From positions 1,612,001 through 1,676,000 of the forward strand of contig JACJYZ010000002.1 in assembly GCA_020635855.1 (NCBI GenBank): a stretch of DNA of 64,000 nucleotides. Reading direction: 5' to 3'. How positions within the stretch are numbered: position 1 is the stretch's first letter; each line of letters begins with the position of its first letter. This DNA is from Flavobacteriales bacterium (GTDB lineage: Bacteria > Bacteroidota > Bacteroidia > JACJYZ01). The translations under genes and the position numbers were made by a program. Below the pieces are notes generated by a model that was not told the origin of the DNA, did not search any database, and worked only from the letters and a program-made list of their open reading frames with translations. This document shows positions 7,633 to 16,773 of this stretch, in pieces.

Positions 7633-10233
7633 ATGGAAGCCAAGTTCTCACCCAGGGTCAAAGATGTGATTACCTACAGCAGGGAGGAAGCCCTGCGGTT
7701 GGGTCATGATTACATCGGCGCCGAACACCTTTTGCTGGGCATTATCCGGGAAGGTGAAGGCATGGCCATGCGCATTCTGAGGTCCCTGGATGTGGATCCG
7801 ATCGAACTGCGGAAGGCCATCGAAAATACCATCAAGGGAAGTTCCAAAAAGGTAGCCCCCGCAGGCAACATCCCGCTGGTCAAACAGGCCGAGCGCGCCC
7901 TGAAGATCACCTACCTCGAAGCCAAGCTATTTAAAAGCAGCATGATCGGTACCGAGCATCTGCTGCTATCCATACTGAAGGATACAGACAATGTAGCCAC
8001 GCAGATCCTTCATCAGTTTGACGTGGATTATGAAACCGTTAAAGACGAATTGGAATTGTTACTATCTGACCCTCGTGCCGAATTCCCCGGCAACCCTACC
8101 GACGACGATGACGACAACGACACTGAGTTTGATGCCGGCCACTCCGGTAAGAAGTCAGGTGACACCAAATCCAGGACCCCGGTTCTCGACAACTTCGGTC
8201 GCGACCTTACCGCAGCTGCCGAAGAAGGTCGCCTCGACCCCATCGTTGGCCGTGAAAAGGAGATCGAACGCGTGTCCCAGATCCTGAGCCGTCGCAAAAA
8301 GAACAACCCCATCCTCATCGGTGAACCCGGTGTGGGTAAATCAGCCATTGCTGAAGGTCTTGCCCTTCGCATCGTGCAACGCAAGGTGTCACGTGTGCTA
8401 TTTAATAAACGCATCGTGACCCTCGATCTCGCCTCCCTGGTTGCAGGTACCAAGTACCGCGGTCAGTTCGAGGAACGCATGAAGGCAGTGATGAACGAAT
8501 TGGAAAAATCCCCCGACGTGATCCTCTTCATTGACGAGATCCACACCATCATCGGTGCCGGCGGTGCTTCCGGTTCCCTGGATGCATCCAACATGTTCAA
8601 GCCTGCACTTGCTCGCGGTGAAATCCAATGCATCGGCGCGACCACCCTGGATGAGTATCGTCAATACATCGAGAAAGACGGTGCCCTGGATCGTCGTTTC
8701 CAGAAGGTGTTGGTGGATCCCACCACGCCGGAGGAAACCATCCAGATCCTCAACAACATCAAAGAGAAATACGAAGACCATCATAACGTGCGCTATACCG
8801 ACGATGCCATCAAGGCCTGCGTGGAACTGACCGCACGTTACATCACCGATCGTCACCTTCCGGATAAGGCCATCGATGCCTTGGATGAAGCGGGCTCGCG
8901 TGTGCACATCACCAACATCAATGTGCCCAAGGCCATCATCGATATCGAGAAGAAAATCGAGGATATCAAGGAAGAAAAGAACAAGGTGGTGCGCAGCCAG
9001 AAGTATGAAGAAGCGGCCAAGCTGCGCGACACCGAGCGACAGTTGCACGAGCAGCTGGATCAGGCCAAACGCAAGTGGGAAGAAGAAACCCGCTCCCACC
9101 GAGAAACAGTAAGCGAAGAGAATGTGGCTGAAGTAGTGGCCATGATGACCGGCGTTCCTGTTCAGCGCATCGCACAGAACGAAAGCTCCAAGCTGCTCAG
9201 CCTGAACACCGACCTCGAAGGAAAAGTTGTCGGACAGGAAGAGGCCATTAAGAAAGTGGTGAAAGCCATCCAGCGCAACCGCGCCGGATTGAAAGATCCG
9301 AACAAACCCATCGGAAGCTTCATCTTCCTCGGCCCTACCGGCGTGGGTAAAACACAGCTCGCAAAAGAACTCTCGCGTCAGCTGTTCGACAGCGACGATG
9401 CACTGATCCGCATCGACATGAGCGAATACATGGAGAAGTTTGCCGTTTCCCGCCTGGTGGGAGCACCTCCCGGATACGTGGGTTATGAAGAAGGCGGCCA
9501 ACTCACCGAGAAGGTGCGTCGCAAACCTTACAGCGTGGTGCTGCTCGATGAGATCGAAAAAGCACACCCGGATGTGTTCAACCTCCTGCTGCAGGTGCTG
9601 GACGACGGTCAGCTGACCGACAGCCTCGGTCGCAAGGTGGATTTCAAGAACACCATTATCATCATGACATCCAACATCGGTTCAAGGCAACTGAAAGATT
9701 TCGGTCAGGGTGTTGGTTTCAGCACCGATGCCAAGCAAAAAGGCTCCGGTGACCATGAAAAAGGTGTGATCGAAACTTCTCTGAAGAAAACCTTCGCGCC
9801 CGAATTCCTGAACCGTATCGATGACATCGTGATGTTCCGCAGCCTTACCCGCGAAGACATCCACCGCATCATTGATGTGGAACTGAAGAAAGTGTTCGAG
9901 CGCATCGAGAAGATCGGTTATGAGATCGATCTGAGCGAAGCTGCCAAGGACTATATCGCCGAAAAAGGATTCGATATCCAGTTCGGTGCACGTCCGCTGA
10001 AACGCGCCATCCAGAAATACCTGGAAGATCCCCTCGCTGAAGAGATCATCCAGGCCAAGCTGGAAGAAGGTGATAAGGTGGTGATCGATTATGACAAGGA
10101 AAAAGACGAGATCACTGTCAAAGCGGTGAAGTCCAAAGGAGGCTCCAAAAAGAAATCATCAGGTGGCTCCTCTTCCAAAGGTGGTAAGCAGGATGAAACC
10201 GAGCCTGAGAATGAAGCCGGCGAAAGCAAGTAA
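7633..10233 (+). CDS. clpC: ATP-dependent Clp protease ATP-binding subunit ClpC
   Basis: 866 residues. A HSP100 unfoldase that feeds substrates to ClpP. Order: duplicated Clp_N repeats (about 1-145), an acidic linker (DDDDDNDTE near 157), AAA1 with Walker A GEPGVGKS (230-237) and FIDEIH, a UVR coiled motif (YEEAAKLRDTERQL) in the middle domain that marks ClpC rather than ClpB, AAA2 with GPTGVGKT, and the C-terminal D2-small domain. A Lys/Ser/Gly-rich tail ends the protein. The frame opens at a TTG (7618) preceded by AAGGAAG, but family members begin MEAKFSPRVKDVI, so the ATG at 7633 is preferred; 7618 remains possible. Confidence 0.97.
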   Translation: MEAKFSPRVKDVITYSREEALRLGHDYIGAEHLLLGIIREGEGMAMRILRSLDVDPIELRKAIENTIKGSSKKVAPAGNIPLVKQAERALKITYLEAKLFKSSMIGTEHLLLSILKDTDNVATQILHQFDVDYETVKDELELLLSDPRAEFPGNPTDDDDDNDTEFDAGHSGKKSGDTKSRTPVLDNFGRDLTAAAEEGRLDPIVGREKEIERVSQILSRRKKNNPILIGEPGVGKSAIAEGLALRIVQRKVSRVLFNKRIVTLDLASLVAGTKYRGQFEERMKAVMNELEKSPDVILFIDEIHTIIGAGGASGSLDASNMFKPALARGEIQCIGATTLDEYRQYIEKDGALDRRFQKVLVDPTTPEETIQILNNIKEKYEDHHNVRYTDDAIKACVELTARYITDRHLPDKAIDALDEAGSRVHITNINVPKAIIDIEKKIEDIKEEKNKVVRSQKYEEAAKLRDTERQLHEQLDQAKRKWEEETRSHRETVSEENVAEVVAMMTGVPVQRIAQNESSKLLSLNTDLEGKVVGQEEAIKKVVKAIQRNRAGLKDPNKPIGSFIFLGPTGVGKTQLAKELSRQLFDSDDALIRIDMSEYMEKFAVSRLVGAPPGYVGYEEGGQLTEKVRRKPYSVVLLDEIEKAHPDVFNLLLQVLDDGQLTDSLGRKVDFKNTIIIMTSNIGSRQLKDFGQGVGFSTDAKQKGSGDHEKGVIETSLKKTFAPEFLNRIDDIVMFRSLTREDIHRIIDVELKKVFERIEKIGYEIDLSEAAKDYIAEKGFDIQFGARPLKRAIQKYLEDPLAEEIIQAKLEEGDKVVIDYDKEKDEITVKAVKSKGGSKKKSSGGSSSKGGKQDETEPENEAGESK

Positions 10234-10254
10234 AGCGACCCCGTTTGTCGCAAA

Positions 10255-10286
10255 TAAAAAAGGGATGAGCAATCATCCCTTTTTTG
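10255..10286 (+). terminator. Intrinsic terminator after clpC
   Basis: AAAAAAGGGATGA and TCATCCCTTTTTT form a near-perfect symmetric stem around GCAA. The A and T runs on both sides make it potentially bidirectional. Confidence 0.9.
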
Positions 10287-10293
10287 TTTGGTG

Positions 10294-10372
10294 GATATTA
10301 GACATTAGACTTTAGAGGTTTGATCATACACCGGCATCCCTCAATTCCTAATTCCTAATTCCTAATTATTTA
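10294..10372. repeat. Heptad tracts (ATTAGAC and AATTCCT families)
   Basis: ATTAGAC ATTAGAC TTTAGAG at about 10297-10317 and AATTCCT repeated three times at 10341-10365 keep a 7-base period. The second tract abuts the stop codon of fabI. Confidence 0.6.
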
Positions 10373-11178
10373 TCAAAGATGTCCATCACCTGCTTGCTTA
10401 CTCCCATGCTCGAGAAGCCTCCGTCATTGAAGAGGTTTTGCATGGTGACCTTGCGGGTGAAATCAGAGAACATCATCACGCACAGATCGGCACATTCTTC
10501 CCCGGTTGCGTTGCCCAGCGGCGACATCTGATCGGCGTAGTTATAAAATGCATTGAATCCGGATATACCCGAACCGGCTGTGGTTTTGGTGGGGCTCTGG
10601 GAAATGGTGTTCACCCGGATGCCTTTTTCTTTTCCGTAGTGATACCCGAAGCTGCGGGCGATTGATTCCAGCACGGCTTTGGCTTCCGCCATGTCGTTGT
10701 AATCCGGAAACACACGTTGCGCAGCAATGTACGACAAGGCCAGCACGGAAGCGCCTTCGTTCAGCGCATCCAGCTTGCGCGCGGTTTGCAGCACCTTGTG
10801 AAACGACAGGGCTGAGATGTCCAGGGTCTTGAGGTAGAAGTCGTAGTTGAGGTCGGTATAAGGTTTTCCTTTCCTCACGTTGGGTGACATGCCGATGGAG
10901 TGCAGCACGAAGTCGAGCTTTCCACCCAGTTTTTCCATTGATTCCGTGAAGAGTTTTTCCAGGTCTTCAAGGTTGGTGGCATCCGCAGGGATCAGTTTGG
11001 ACTCGCACTTGTCGGCCAGTTCCTGGATGGTTCCCATCCGAAGTGCCACCGGTGCATTGGTGAGCGTGAAGCGACCGCCCTGTTCATATGATTTCTCTGC
11101 TACCTTCCAGGCAATGGAGTTGGCGTCGAGTGCGCCGAAAATGATGCCTTTCTTTCCGCTTAGTAATCCGTGAGCCAT
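10366..11178 (-). CDS. fabI: Enoyl-[acyl-carrier-protein] reductase (NADH)
   Basis: 270 residues. An SDR-fold enzyme performing the last reduction of each fatty-acid elongation cycle. The N-terminal nucleotide-binding motif is GIIFGALDANSIAW (11-24), in place of GxxxGxG as in FabI. Catalytic residues Y150, Y160 and K167 show the exact FabI spacing (Y-x9-Y-x6-K). The PTKTTAGSGISGF substrate-binding loop and FNDGGFSSMG C-terminus match Bacteroidota FabI. It has its own TAGGTTTG -7 box 23 bases upstream of the ATG. It lies beside recN and porD, an arrangement seen in many Bacteroidota. Confidence 0.97.
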   Translation of the reverse strand: MAHGLLSGKKGIIFGALDANSIAWKVAEKSYEQGGRFTLTNAPVALRMGTIQELADKCESKLIPADATNLEDLEKLFTESMEKLGGKLDFVLHSIGMSPNVRKGKPYTDLNYDFYLKTLDISALSFHKVLQTARKLDALNEGASVLALSYIAAQRVFPDYNDMAEAKAVLESIARSFGYHYGKEKGIRVNTISQSPTKTTAGSGISGFNAFYNYADQMSPLGNATGEECADLCVMMFSDFTRKVTMQNLFNDGGFSSMGVSKQVMDIFDK

Positions 11179-11200
11179 AGATGTGTTTTTAATGAAGCGA

Positions 11201-11208
11201 CAAACCTA
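11201..11208 (-). promoter_or_regulatory. -7 box TAGGTTTG of fabI
   Basis: A full TAnnTTTG match on the minus strand, 22 bases before the fabI ATG; predicted leader about 15 nt. Confidence 0.6.
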
Positions 11209-11246
11209 GCAATATTTTGGAACATGGGGACTGAAAAATCCCGCGG

Positions 11247-12914
11247 TTACTTCCTGTCTTTTACCAGCAGTACTTTGGCATTTTCAACGGCCGCATCGGT
11301 GGTTTGTGAGCCACTCAGCATGCGGGCAATGGCCATAACGCGGGCTTCCGTGTCGAGCGGGCGGATGCGTGTTGCAGTGGATGCACCCTGGTTTTCTTTG
11401 TAAACCTCCAGGTGATGCAGGCCTTTTCCGGCAATTTGCGGAAGGTGGGTAACCGCCACCACCTGCATGTTCTGCCCCATCTCTTCCATGATGCGCCCTG
11501 CCAGATCAGCCACTTCCCCGGAAATACCGGTATCGATTTCATCGAAAATGATGGTGGGCAGGTTCAGGCGTGAGGATAGGATGGACTTGATAGCCAGCAT
11601 CAGCCTCGACAACTCACCGCCGGATGCTGCTTTTGCAATTTCCACCGGCTGACCGCCTTTGTTGGCACTGAACAGGAAACGTATGGCATCCACGCCGGAT
11701 GTGGTGAGCCCGTGTTCATCTGCCGATTGCAACTGAATCGCCAGGCGCGCGTCGGGCATTTTGAGCTGAGCGAGCAGTGTTTCCACTTCTTTCTGCAGCG
11801 CAGGAATGGCTTTGCTGCGGGACATGGAAAGCTTTTTGGCCACGGCGAAAGCTTCCTCCCTTTTGTTCCGGAGTTCTTCCTGCAGTTGCTTTTCCGCTTC
11901 TTCCCTTCCCTCCCATTCGGTCAGCATCTTTCTGAACTTTTCCTCCAGCTGCTGCAAAGCACCGATATCTGTTACCCGGTGCTTTTGCTGCAGGTGTCGC
12001 AACAAGTCAAGGCGACGAATGACCTCCTCTTCCCTTTCCGGGTCGGCTTCGGTTTTTTGTTCCAGGTCTTCCACGGCATCCTGGATGTCACGCAATTCAA
12101 TCAGGGTTGATTGGATCCTGTCGGCCAGGTGTGCGATCGCTTCATGCTGACCGGATAGTTTATGCAAATGAGCGGCTATTTGTGATAACCCACCGCATAT
12201 GCTTTGGTCATCGCCATTCAGCAAATCATTTACCTGGCTTAGTCGGGATTTGATGTCGCCGGCATTGGCAATCAGGTTCAGCTCTTTTTCCAGGGCTTCC
12301 TCTTCCCCCTCCACCAGTTTGGCTTCCTGGAGTTCATTCAGCTGAAACCGCACATAGTCTTCATCGAAGGAGCTGTCGAAATCGTTGCGGAAATTGTTCC
12401 AGGCCGCTTCGGCTTTTCTGAATGCATCGAATGCTTTCCGATAGGTTTTCAATACGGTCTCGTTGGCCGCATAGCTATCGAGCATGGTTGTCTGGAAGTC
12501 GGCCTTCCCGATCAGCAGGTTGTGGTGCTGTGAATGGATGTCGACCAGGAAAGATCCCAGCGTTTTCATCTGTGCCAGTGTTACCGGCGTATCGTTGATG
12601 AATGCCCGTGATTTGCCGCTGGTATTGATTTCGCGTCGCAGGATGGTTTCCGGCTCGTAGTCGAGTCCTTCGGATTCGAAGAAGGATTCCAGGCTGAGGT
12701 GCCCGATCCGGAAATGACCCTCAACGGTACACTTCATATCCGGGTTAAGCAATACCTGGGTATCGGCCCTTTGTCCGAGGATGAGCGACAAAGCACCCAG
12801 GAGAATGGATTTACCGGCGCCTGTTTCTCCGGTGATCACGGTGAGTCCCTCTCCGAACGAAAGATCGAGTTCATCAATAAGGGCATAGTTCCGGATGGAC
12901 AGGTGTTGAAGCAT
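11247..12914 (-). CDS. recN: DNA repair protein RecN
   Basis: 555 residues. An SMC-like ATPase of double-strand break repair that tethers DNA and cooperates with RecA. Walker A is GETGAGKS (29-36); a long coiled-coil region (about 160-370, rich in E/K/Q, e.g. EEEALEKELN) interrupts the ATPase; the C-terminal half holds the ABC signature ASGGELSRLMLAIK, Walker B TIIFDEIDTGISGEVA and VAVTHLPQIA, all standard for RecN. ATG 12914 starts the conserved MLQHLSIRNYALIDELDLSF. It lies downstream of porD with a 250-bp repeat-filled gap in between. Confidence 0.97.
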   Translation of the reverse strand: MLQHLSIRNYALIDELDLSFGEGLTVITGETGAGKSILLGALSLILGQRADTQVLLNPDMKCTVEGHFRIGHLSLESFFESEGLDYEPETILRREINTSGKSRAFINDTPVTLAQMKTLGSFLVDIHSQHHNLLIGKADFQTTMLDSYAANETVLKTYRKAFDAFRKAEAAWNNFRNDFDSSFDEDYVRFQLNELQEAKLVEGEEEALEKELNLIANAGDIKSRLSQVNDLLNGDDQSICGGLSQIAAHLHKLSGQHEAIAHLADRIQSTLIELRDIQDAVEDLEQKTEADPEREEEVIRRLDLLRHLQQKHRVTDIGALQQLEEKFRKMLTEWEGREEAEKQLQEELRNKREEAFAVAKKLSMSRSKAIPALQKEVETLLAQLKMPDARLAIQLQSADEHGLTTSGVDAIRFLFSANKGGQPVEIAKAASGGELSRLMLAIKSILSSRLNLPTIIFDEIDTGISGEVADLAGRIMEEMGQNMQVVAVTHLPQIAGKGLHHLEVYKENQGASTATRIRPLDTEARVMAIARMLSGSQTTDAAVENAKVLLVKDRK

Positions 12915-12922
12915 AGGAGGGT

Positions 12923-13162
12923 AAAATTAGGAATTAGGAATTAGAAATCAGGAATGATGAAGGAAGGAAATGTGAACAGGTGTGGAGGTAAGAAGGTAAG
13001 AAGGTAAAGTGGTAAGGAAGTAAAGAAGGTAGGTAAAGGAGTGAGGGATGATGGGATGGGCTGATAAAGTACGTTGGAACCATCTACGCGACTGAAGGGA
13101 GCTCCTTGCAACCTGGACAGCGAAGCATTCTTGCGCGCAGCTTTTTACGCGATACGGAGAGC
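12923..13162 (+). repeat. Heptad tract, octad GGTAAG head and 38-bp-type units (bipartite element, locus 2)
   Basis: AATTAGG-type heptads (12924-12950) are followed by an octad head of GGTAAGAA/GGTAAAGT units (12983-13045, ending GGTAAAGGAGTGAGGGATG). Units beginning ACGCGACTGAAGGGAG (13086) and ACGCGATACGGAGAG (13147) follow; the spacing of 61 bases indicates a partial unit in between. The last unit ends exactly at the porD stop codon. No gene is seen in this gap. Confidence 0.65.
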
Positions 13163-14071
13163 TTATTTTCCAGTAAGAATCTTGTTGTATTTCCCTGTGT
13201 TTCCCGGATCGATGCGGACCAGGGTTTCCACGATGCGTTTCCTGTCACCTGGGTCGGCTTCGGAAAAGATGTTTACCAACTCTTCGCTTTTGGCATTGAA
13301 GAAAACCTGCATCAGGTAGGAAGAAGGTTTTTGGTTGTGTACCTGTTTCAGTGCTTCGATGCTTTCCAGGATGACAGACCTGCCGGCGTTGACATCGGCA
13401 GACATCACATCCAATCCTTTCCGGTGGTATTGATACAGGGTAGATCGCAGGGGCACGAAGGCCGGGTTGAGGAAATTCTCTATGAGCCAGTACCGGTTTT
13501 GGGTAGACTCAAACGACTTCCATCCCCTGTCTTGTGCATTCTGGGCGTTGTTCACGATGTTTTGTGCCTTGAGCAGGTATGCGCTTCCTCCTTTGTCACC
13601 AAAAGAATCGTAGTCCATACCGATCATCAGATAAGCATAGTAGGCCAGCAGGGAAGTCAGGTTATCGGTATAGGTGTTTTCGTTGAACTGAAGGGGTTGG
13701 TATTCCTGGTAGCGGAAGTTGAAGTTGTTGTCGTTGTAGTTCAGCAGCACTGTGTTATAAGAGGTACCATATACCGGGCGGCTGACCTGCAGTGACAGGG
13801 TTCCTTTGAATTCATCCGACGAAACGCGGTCGGTGATATTGATGAGCATGTTGCATTCGATCCGTTCTTCCGGCAAGTAGGCGTGGTTGGTCCACTGGCG
13901 GTTGTTCATGAATTCATAGATCGCATTCTGCAGGGTTTCAAAGATGTGCTTGTCGCTGCTTTGCACCTGTGGTGACACCACCTGAACGTTGCAGTTCAGC
14001 TCCTGGGCCATAACCGGGTTGATGGTAAGCAGTGTCAGTATACAGATGCAGATCTTACGCAACGGTATCAT
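13163..14071 (-). CDS. porD: DUF4835 family protein, PorD-like T9SS accessory protein
   Basis: About 302 residues with a signal peptide (MIPLRKICICILTLL..., cleavage near VMAQ). The mature start LNCNVQVVSPQVQSSDKHIF, then FETLQNAIYEFMNNRQWTNH and EERIECNMLINI, are the hallmark of DUF4835, annotated as PorD in type IX secretion. The order porD-recN-fabI downstream of coaBC is conserved in Bacteroidota. The frame opens at 14089, but ATG 14071 gives a compact signal peptide and overlaps the coaBC stop by 17 bases, indicating translational coupling. The biochemical role of PorD is not well defined. T9SS cargo elsewhere in the window fits its presence. Confidence 0.85.
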   Translation of the reverse strand: MIPLRKICICILTLLTINPVMAQELNCNVQVVSPQVQSSDKHIFETLQNAIYEFMNNRQWTNHAYLPEERIECNMLINITDRVSSDEFKGTLSLQVSRPVYGTSYNTVLLNYNDNNFNFRYQEYQPLQFNENTYTDNLTSLLAYYAYLMIGMDYDSFGDKGGSAYLLKAQNIVNNAQNAQDRGWKSFESTQNRYWLIENFLNPAFVPLRSTLYQYHRKGLDVMSADVNAGRSVILESIEALKQVHNQKPSSYLMQVFFNAKSEELVNIFSEADPGDRKRIVETLVRIDPGNTGKYNKILTGK

Positions 14072-15272
14072 AGGTATGGTTGATGACATGGTTGAGGATA
14101 TCGGCGGCCACTTCCTGTTTCGGTTTCAGGGGGTAACTCTCTTTGCTTCCGCCGGCACCCAGTATGGTGACTTTGTTGGTGTCGGTACCGAAGCCGGCTG
14201 CTTCATCCCTGAGGGAGTTGAGCACGATGAAGTCGAGTTTCTTGGCCATGAGTTTTTTTTGTGCGTTGGCTTCTTCGTTGTTTGTTTCCAACGCAAAACC
14301 CACCAGAATCTGATGTTTCTGTTTCTTTTCTCCCAAATGGGCCAATATGTCTGGATTTTCCACAAGGCGCAGCTGCATTTCGGTGCCTTGTTTTTTCAGC
14401 TTTTCTTCGCTGGATTGCGCGGGGGCATAGTCGGCTACGGCAGCGGCCATAAAGGTAAGGTCGGCGGCCGGGAATTGTTCTTCACAGGCGGCCAGCATGT
14501 CTTTCGCCGTTTCCACATCAATTCTGCGGATGTTGGGGTGAACGGTATGCAGGGCGGTGGGGCCTGATATCAGGGTGACCTGCGCACCCGCCTTGGCAGC
14601 TTCTTCTGCCAGCGCATACCCCATTTTGCCGGATGAATGATTGGATAAAAATCGCACAGGATCGATGGCTTCCCTCGTTGGGCCGGCTGTAACAAGCACG
14701 TTTTTACCCGAGAGATTCAAGGTTGTATGCCCGCCGAAAAAATTCCGGATCCATTGCAGGATGTGTTCGGGTTCTGCCATACGCCCTTCACCTATGAGGC
14801 CGCTGGCGAGTTCGCCGGATTCCACATCGATGATATGGGTGCCTCTTTGCAGCAGGGTTTCCAGGTTATGCTTCGTGGCCGGGTGGCGGTACATGTCCAG
14901 GTCCATGGCAGGTGCTACGGCCACCGGGGCCCGGGATGAGAGAATGACGGCAAGCAAGAGGTTGTCACAAACGCCGTTGGCCATTTTGGCCAGGATGTTG
15001 GCTGTTGCCGGAGCTATCAGTACCAGGTCTGCTTCCATGCCCAGTTTGACATGGCTGTTCCAGTTTCCGTCTTCATCAGAGAAGCGGTTCAATACCGGCT
15101 TTCCGGAAAGGGTTGATAAGGTGAGCGGGGTAATAAAGTCCTTGGCTGCATCGGTCATAACAACCTGCACGGAGACTCCTTCCTTTACAAGAAGGCGTAC
15201 CAGGAAAGCAGCTTTGTATGCAGCAATGCTTCCGGTCACGCCCAGCACAATATGTTTGTTCCGAAGGCTCAT
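14055..15272 (-). CDS. coaBC: Bifunctional phosphopantothenoylcysteine decarboxylase / phosphopantothenate-cysteine ligase
   Basis: 405 residues. Two consecutive steps of coenzyme A synthesis. CoaC half (about 1-180): flavin-binding GVTGSIAAYKA (11-21), active H74 in NSHVKLG, and PAMDLDMY, the counterpart of the PxMNxxMW motif. The substrate-flap segment reads ELASGLIGEGRM, with Ser where enterobacterial enzymes have Cys; this is usual in Bacteroidota. CoaB half (about 188-400): VLVTAGPTREAIDPVRFLSN and SSGKMGYALAEEA, the nucleotide-binding motifs of the ligase. It follows rpoZ and precedes porD on the same strand, apparently one operon from bamD. Confidence 0.97.
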   Translation of the reverse strand: MSLRNKHIVLGVTGSIAAYKAAFLVRLLVKEGVSVQVVMTDAAKDFITPLTLSTLSGKPVLNRFSDEDGNWNSHVKLGMEADLVLIAPATANILAKMANGVCDNLLLAVILSSRAPVAVAPAMDLDMYRHPATKHNLETLLQRGTHIIDVESGELASGLIGEGRMAEPEHILQWIRNFFGGHTTLNLSGKNVLVTAGPTREAIDPVRFLSNHSSGKMGYALAEEAAKAGAQVTLISGPTALHTVHPNIRRIDVETAKDMLAACEEQFPAADLTFMAAAVADYAPAQSSEEKLKKQGTEMQLRLVENPDILAHLGEKKQKHQILVGFALETNNEEANAQKKLMAKKLDFIVLNSLRDEAAGFGTDTNKVTILGAGGSKESYPLKPKQEVAADILNHVINHTYDTVA

Positions 15273-15296
15273 GACACGGGCATTCCAGGTTTTGCT

Positions 15297-15317
15297 CCCG
15301 CCATAAGGGATGGCGGG
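15297..15317. other. Perfect 8-bp hairpin between rpoZ and coaBC
   Basis: CCCGCCAT and ATGGCGGG pair around a 5-base loop, only 6 bases after the rpoZ stop. There is no T run, so it is more likely an attenuator, processing stem or REP-like remnant than a strong terminator. Confidence 0.5.
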
Positions 15318-15323
15318 GGCAGA

Positions 15324-15686
15324 TTAAGCTTTGTCTGCGTTGTCTTCAGCGGCAGGCTGTACTTCTACTTCCGGTTTTCTGAAGTAGATTTTGCCTTCCA
15401 ATAGTTCCTGTGTAGCAATCTGGGTTGGCTTGGGGAGCCTTTCGTAGAAACGGGAAATCTCAATCTGTTCGCGGTTTTCAAAGATTTCTTCGAGGTTGTC
15501 TGTGCTGGTCGCGAACTCTTCCAATTTGGAGTTCAGTTCCTCACGCATCATGTGGTTGATCTGATTCGCACGTTTGCCGAGGATGGCAATGGACTCGTAA
15601 ATGTTCTGGGTATCCTTGTCCAGCTCGCTCAGGTTGCGCGTGATGGTGGTTACCTCCGCATTGGTTTTTTTGTAGTTCATGGTCAT
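15324..15686 (-). CDS. rpoZ: DNA-directed RNA polymerase omega subunit, Bacteroidota type
   Basis: 120 residues. Sequence NIYESIAILGKRANQINHMM (residues 28-47) is the omega helix that clamps the beta-prime C-terminus, and the rest (SKLEEFATSTDNLEEIFENR, then KPTQIATQELLEGKIYFRKP) matches the divergent Bacteroidota RpoZ family. It helps assemble RNA polymerase. It lies 4 bases after bamD and before coaBC, the conserved bamD-rpoZ-coaBC order, which strengthens the call. Confidence 0.93.
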   Translation of the reverse strand: MTMNYKKTNAEVTTITRNLSELDKDTQNIYESIAILGKRANQINHMMREELNSKLEEFATSTDNLEEIFENREQIEISRFYERLPKPTQIATQELLEGKIYFRKPEVEVQPAAEDNADKA

Positions 15687-15690
15687 ACAG

Positions 15691-16536
15691 TTACACCTTG
15701 TTATTAGGCTTTGTTTCCGGCTTGCTTTCCTTGACTTCTGCCATCGACTTGCGGATACTCTCCTCCAGGCTTTTGGCTTCCTTCATGAATTTGCTGTTCG
15801 GGAAACGACTTGCAAAGTTACGATATTCTGTCAAAGCATCCTTATACCGTTCCAATTTCCTTCTTTCCGTACTGTTTGAGGCATACAGGTAGCTGGATTT
15901 TACCACCAGGAAATAGGTTTCTTCCTCGTATTCGCTCCCCGGGTATTCTTTGGCCACATTCTTCAAGGCAACCACAGCTGCCTTGTAATCCCTTGTTTTA
16001 TAATACAGGTATGCGATGTCGAAAGCTTTTCTTTCCAGCTTGGTGCGCAACTTATCAATCAGCTCATTGCATTGTGCAACCCGCTCACTTTCCGGGTAAC
16101 GGTCTATGAACAGCTGGAATTCATTGATGGCTTTTCGTGAATATTCCTGGTCCAGGCTGGATATGGGGGTCTGCAGGTAAATGCAGTATGCATACATGTA
16201 TTGGATCTCCTCCGCTTTTGGACTGCGGGGAAAGGAATTCAGGAAGTTGTTGAAATGATGGGCCGCCATCAGGTAATCTCCGGTGGCATAATGACAGTAT
16301 GCGTAATAGTAATAAACGTCTTCGGCTTTCATTGAACCCCGGAAAGCACTCAGCAGTTCTTCGAACAACGGCTGGGCCCGCATGTATTCATGGTCGTTAT
16401 AGTACTTCAATGCCGCATCATACTTGGCATTCATGTCTGTACTTTTCAATATCTTCTGGTACTTGCTGCAGGCGGTTAACGCCGTAACTATATAGAGGAG
16501 GAACAGTCCCCGGCCAAAGGCATTTTTCAACATCAT
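15691..16536 (-). CDS. bamD: Outer-membrane protein assembly factor BamD
   Basis: 281 residues. A lipoprotein of the BAM complex that inserts beta-barrel proteins in the outer membrane. The lipobox LTAC places the lipid on C23. Five TPR-like repeats follow (YDAALKYYNDHEYMRAQPLF, AAHHFNNFLNSFPRSPKAEE, FDIAYLYYKTRDYKAAVVAL, ALTEYRNFASRFPNSKFMKE), the YfiO fold. It heads the operon bamD-rpoZ-coaBC-porD. A TTG-N19-TATCTTTG promoter ends only 4 bases before the ATG at 16536, so the mRNA is probably leaderless or nearly so. Confidence 0.95.
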   Translation of the reverse strand: MMLKNAFGRGLFLLYIVTALTACSKYQKILKSTDMNAKYDAALKYYNDHEYMRAQPLFEELLSAFRGSMKAEDVYYYYAYCHYATGDYLMAAHHFNNFLNSFPRSPKAEEIQYMYAYCIYLQTPISSLDQEYSRKAINEFQLFIDRYPESERVAQCNELIDKLRTKLERKAFDIAYLYYKTRDYKAAVVALKNVAKEYPGSEYEEETYFLVVKSSYLYASNSTERRKLERYKDALTEYRNFASRFPNSKFMKEAKSLEESIRKSMAEVKESKPETKPNNKV

Positions 16537-16540
16537 GCGG

Positions 16541-16570
16541 CAAAGATATAAAAGGTCATAGATTCAACAA
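16541..16570 (-). promoter_or_regulatory. Promoter of the bamD operon (TTG-N19-TATCTTTG)
   Basis: On the minus strand ATTG (16571-16568) and TATCTTTG (16548-16541) are 19 bases apart, the Bacteroidota spacing. The -7 box ends 4 bases from the start codon. Confidence 0.7.
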
Positions 16571-16717
16571 TTCCGAATCGGGTATTCCATGGTTTCCATC
16601 CGAAAGCCCGGTTTTTGTCCCGAGCGGATTAAAGTGTTTCTGAAATAACCTATAATAATGGGTTGGATTCCAGTGCGCTATTTCTTGGTTTTACTTCAGG
16701 ATGTGTTAGAAACAAAA

Positions 16718-16749
16718 TTTGTGGAGAATTATTATTAGACGTAGCTTTG
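16718..16749 (+). promoter_or_regulatory. Promoter of the serine-palmitoyltransferase-like gene (TTTG-N20-TAGCTTTG)
   Basis: TTTG at 16718-16721 and TAGCTTTG at 16742-16749 are separated by 20 bases. Its position rules out the longer frame opening at 16663 and supports the GTG start at 16774. Confidence 0.75.
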
Positions 16750-16773
16750 CGGGTCATTAAAAATAGTCACACT

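Noticed and set aside
8398..9567. Long reverse-strand frame opposite clpC
   Set aside because: Shadow of a highly conserved coding sequence; low-complexity, no domain.
16663..16773. N-terminal extension of the SPT-like protein
   Set aside because: It contains the promoter and is not conserved in character with the family start.
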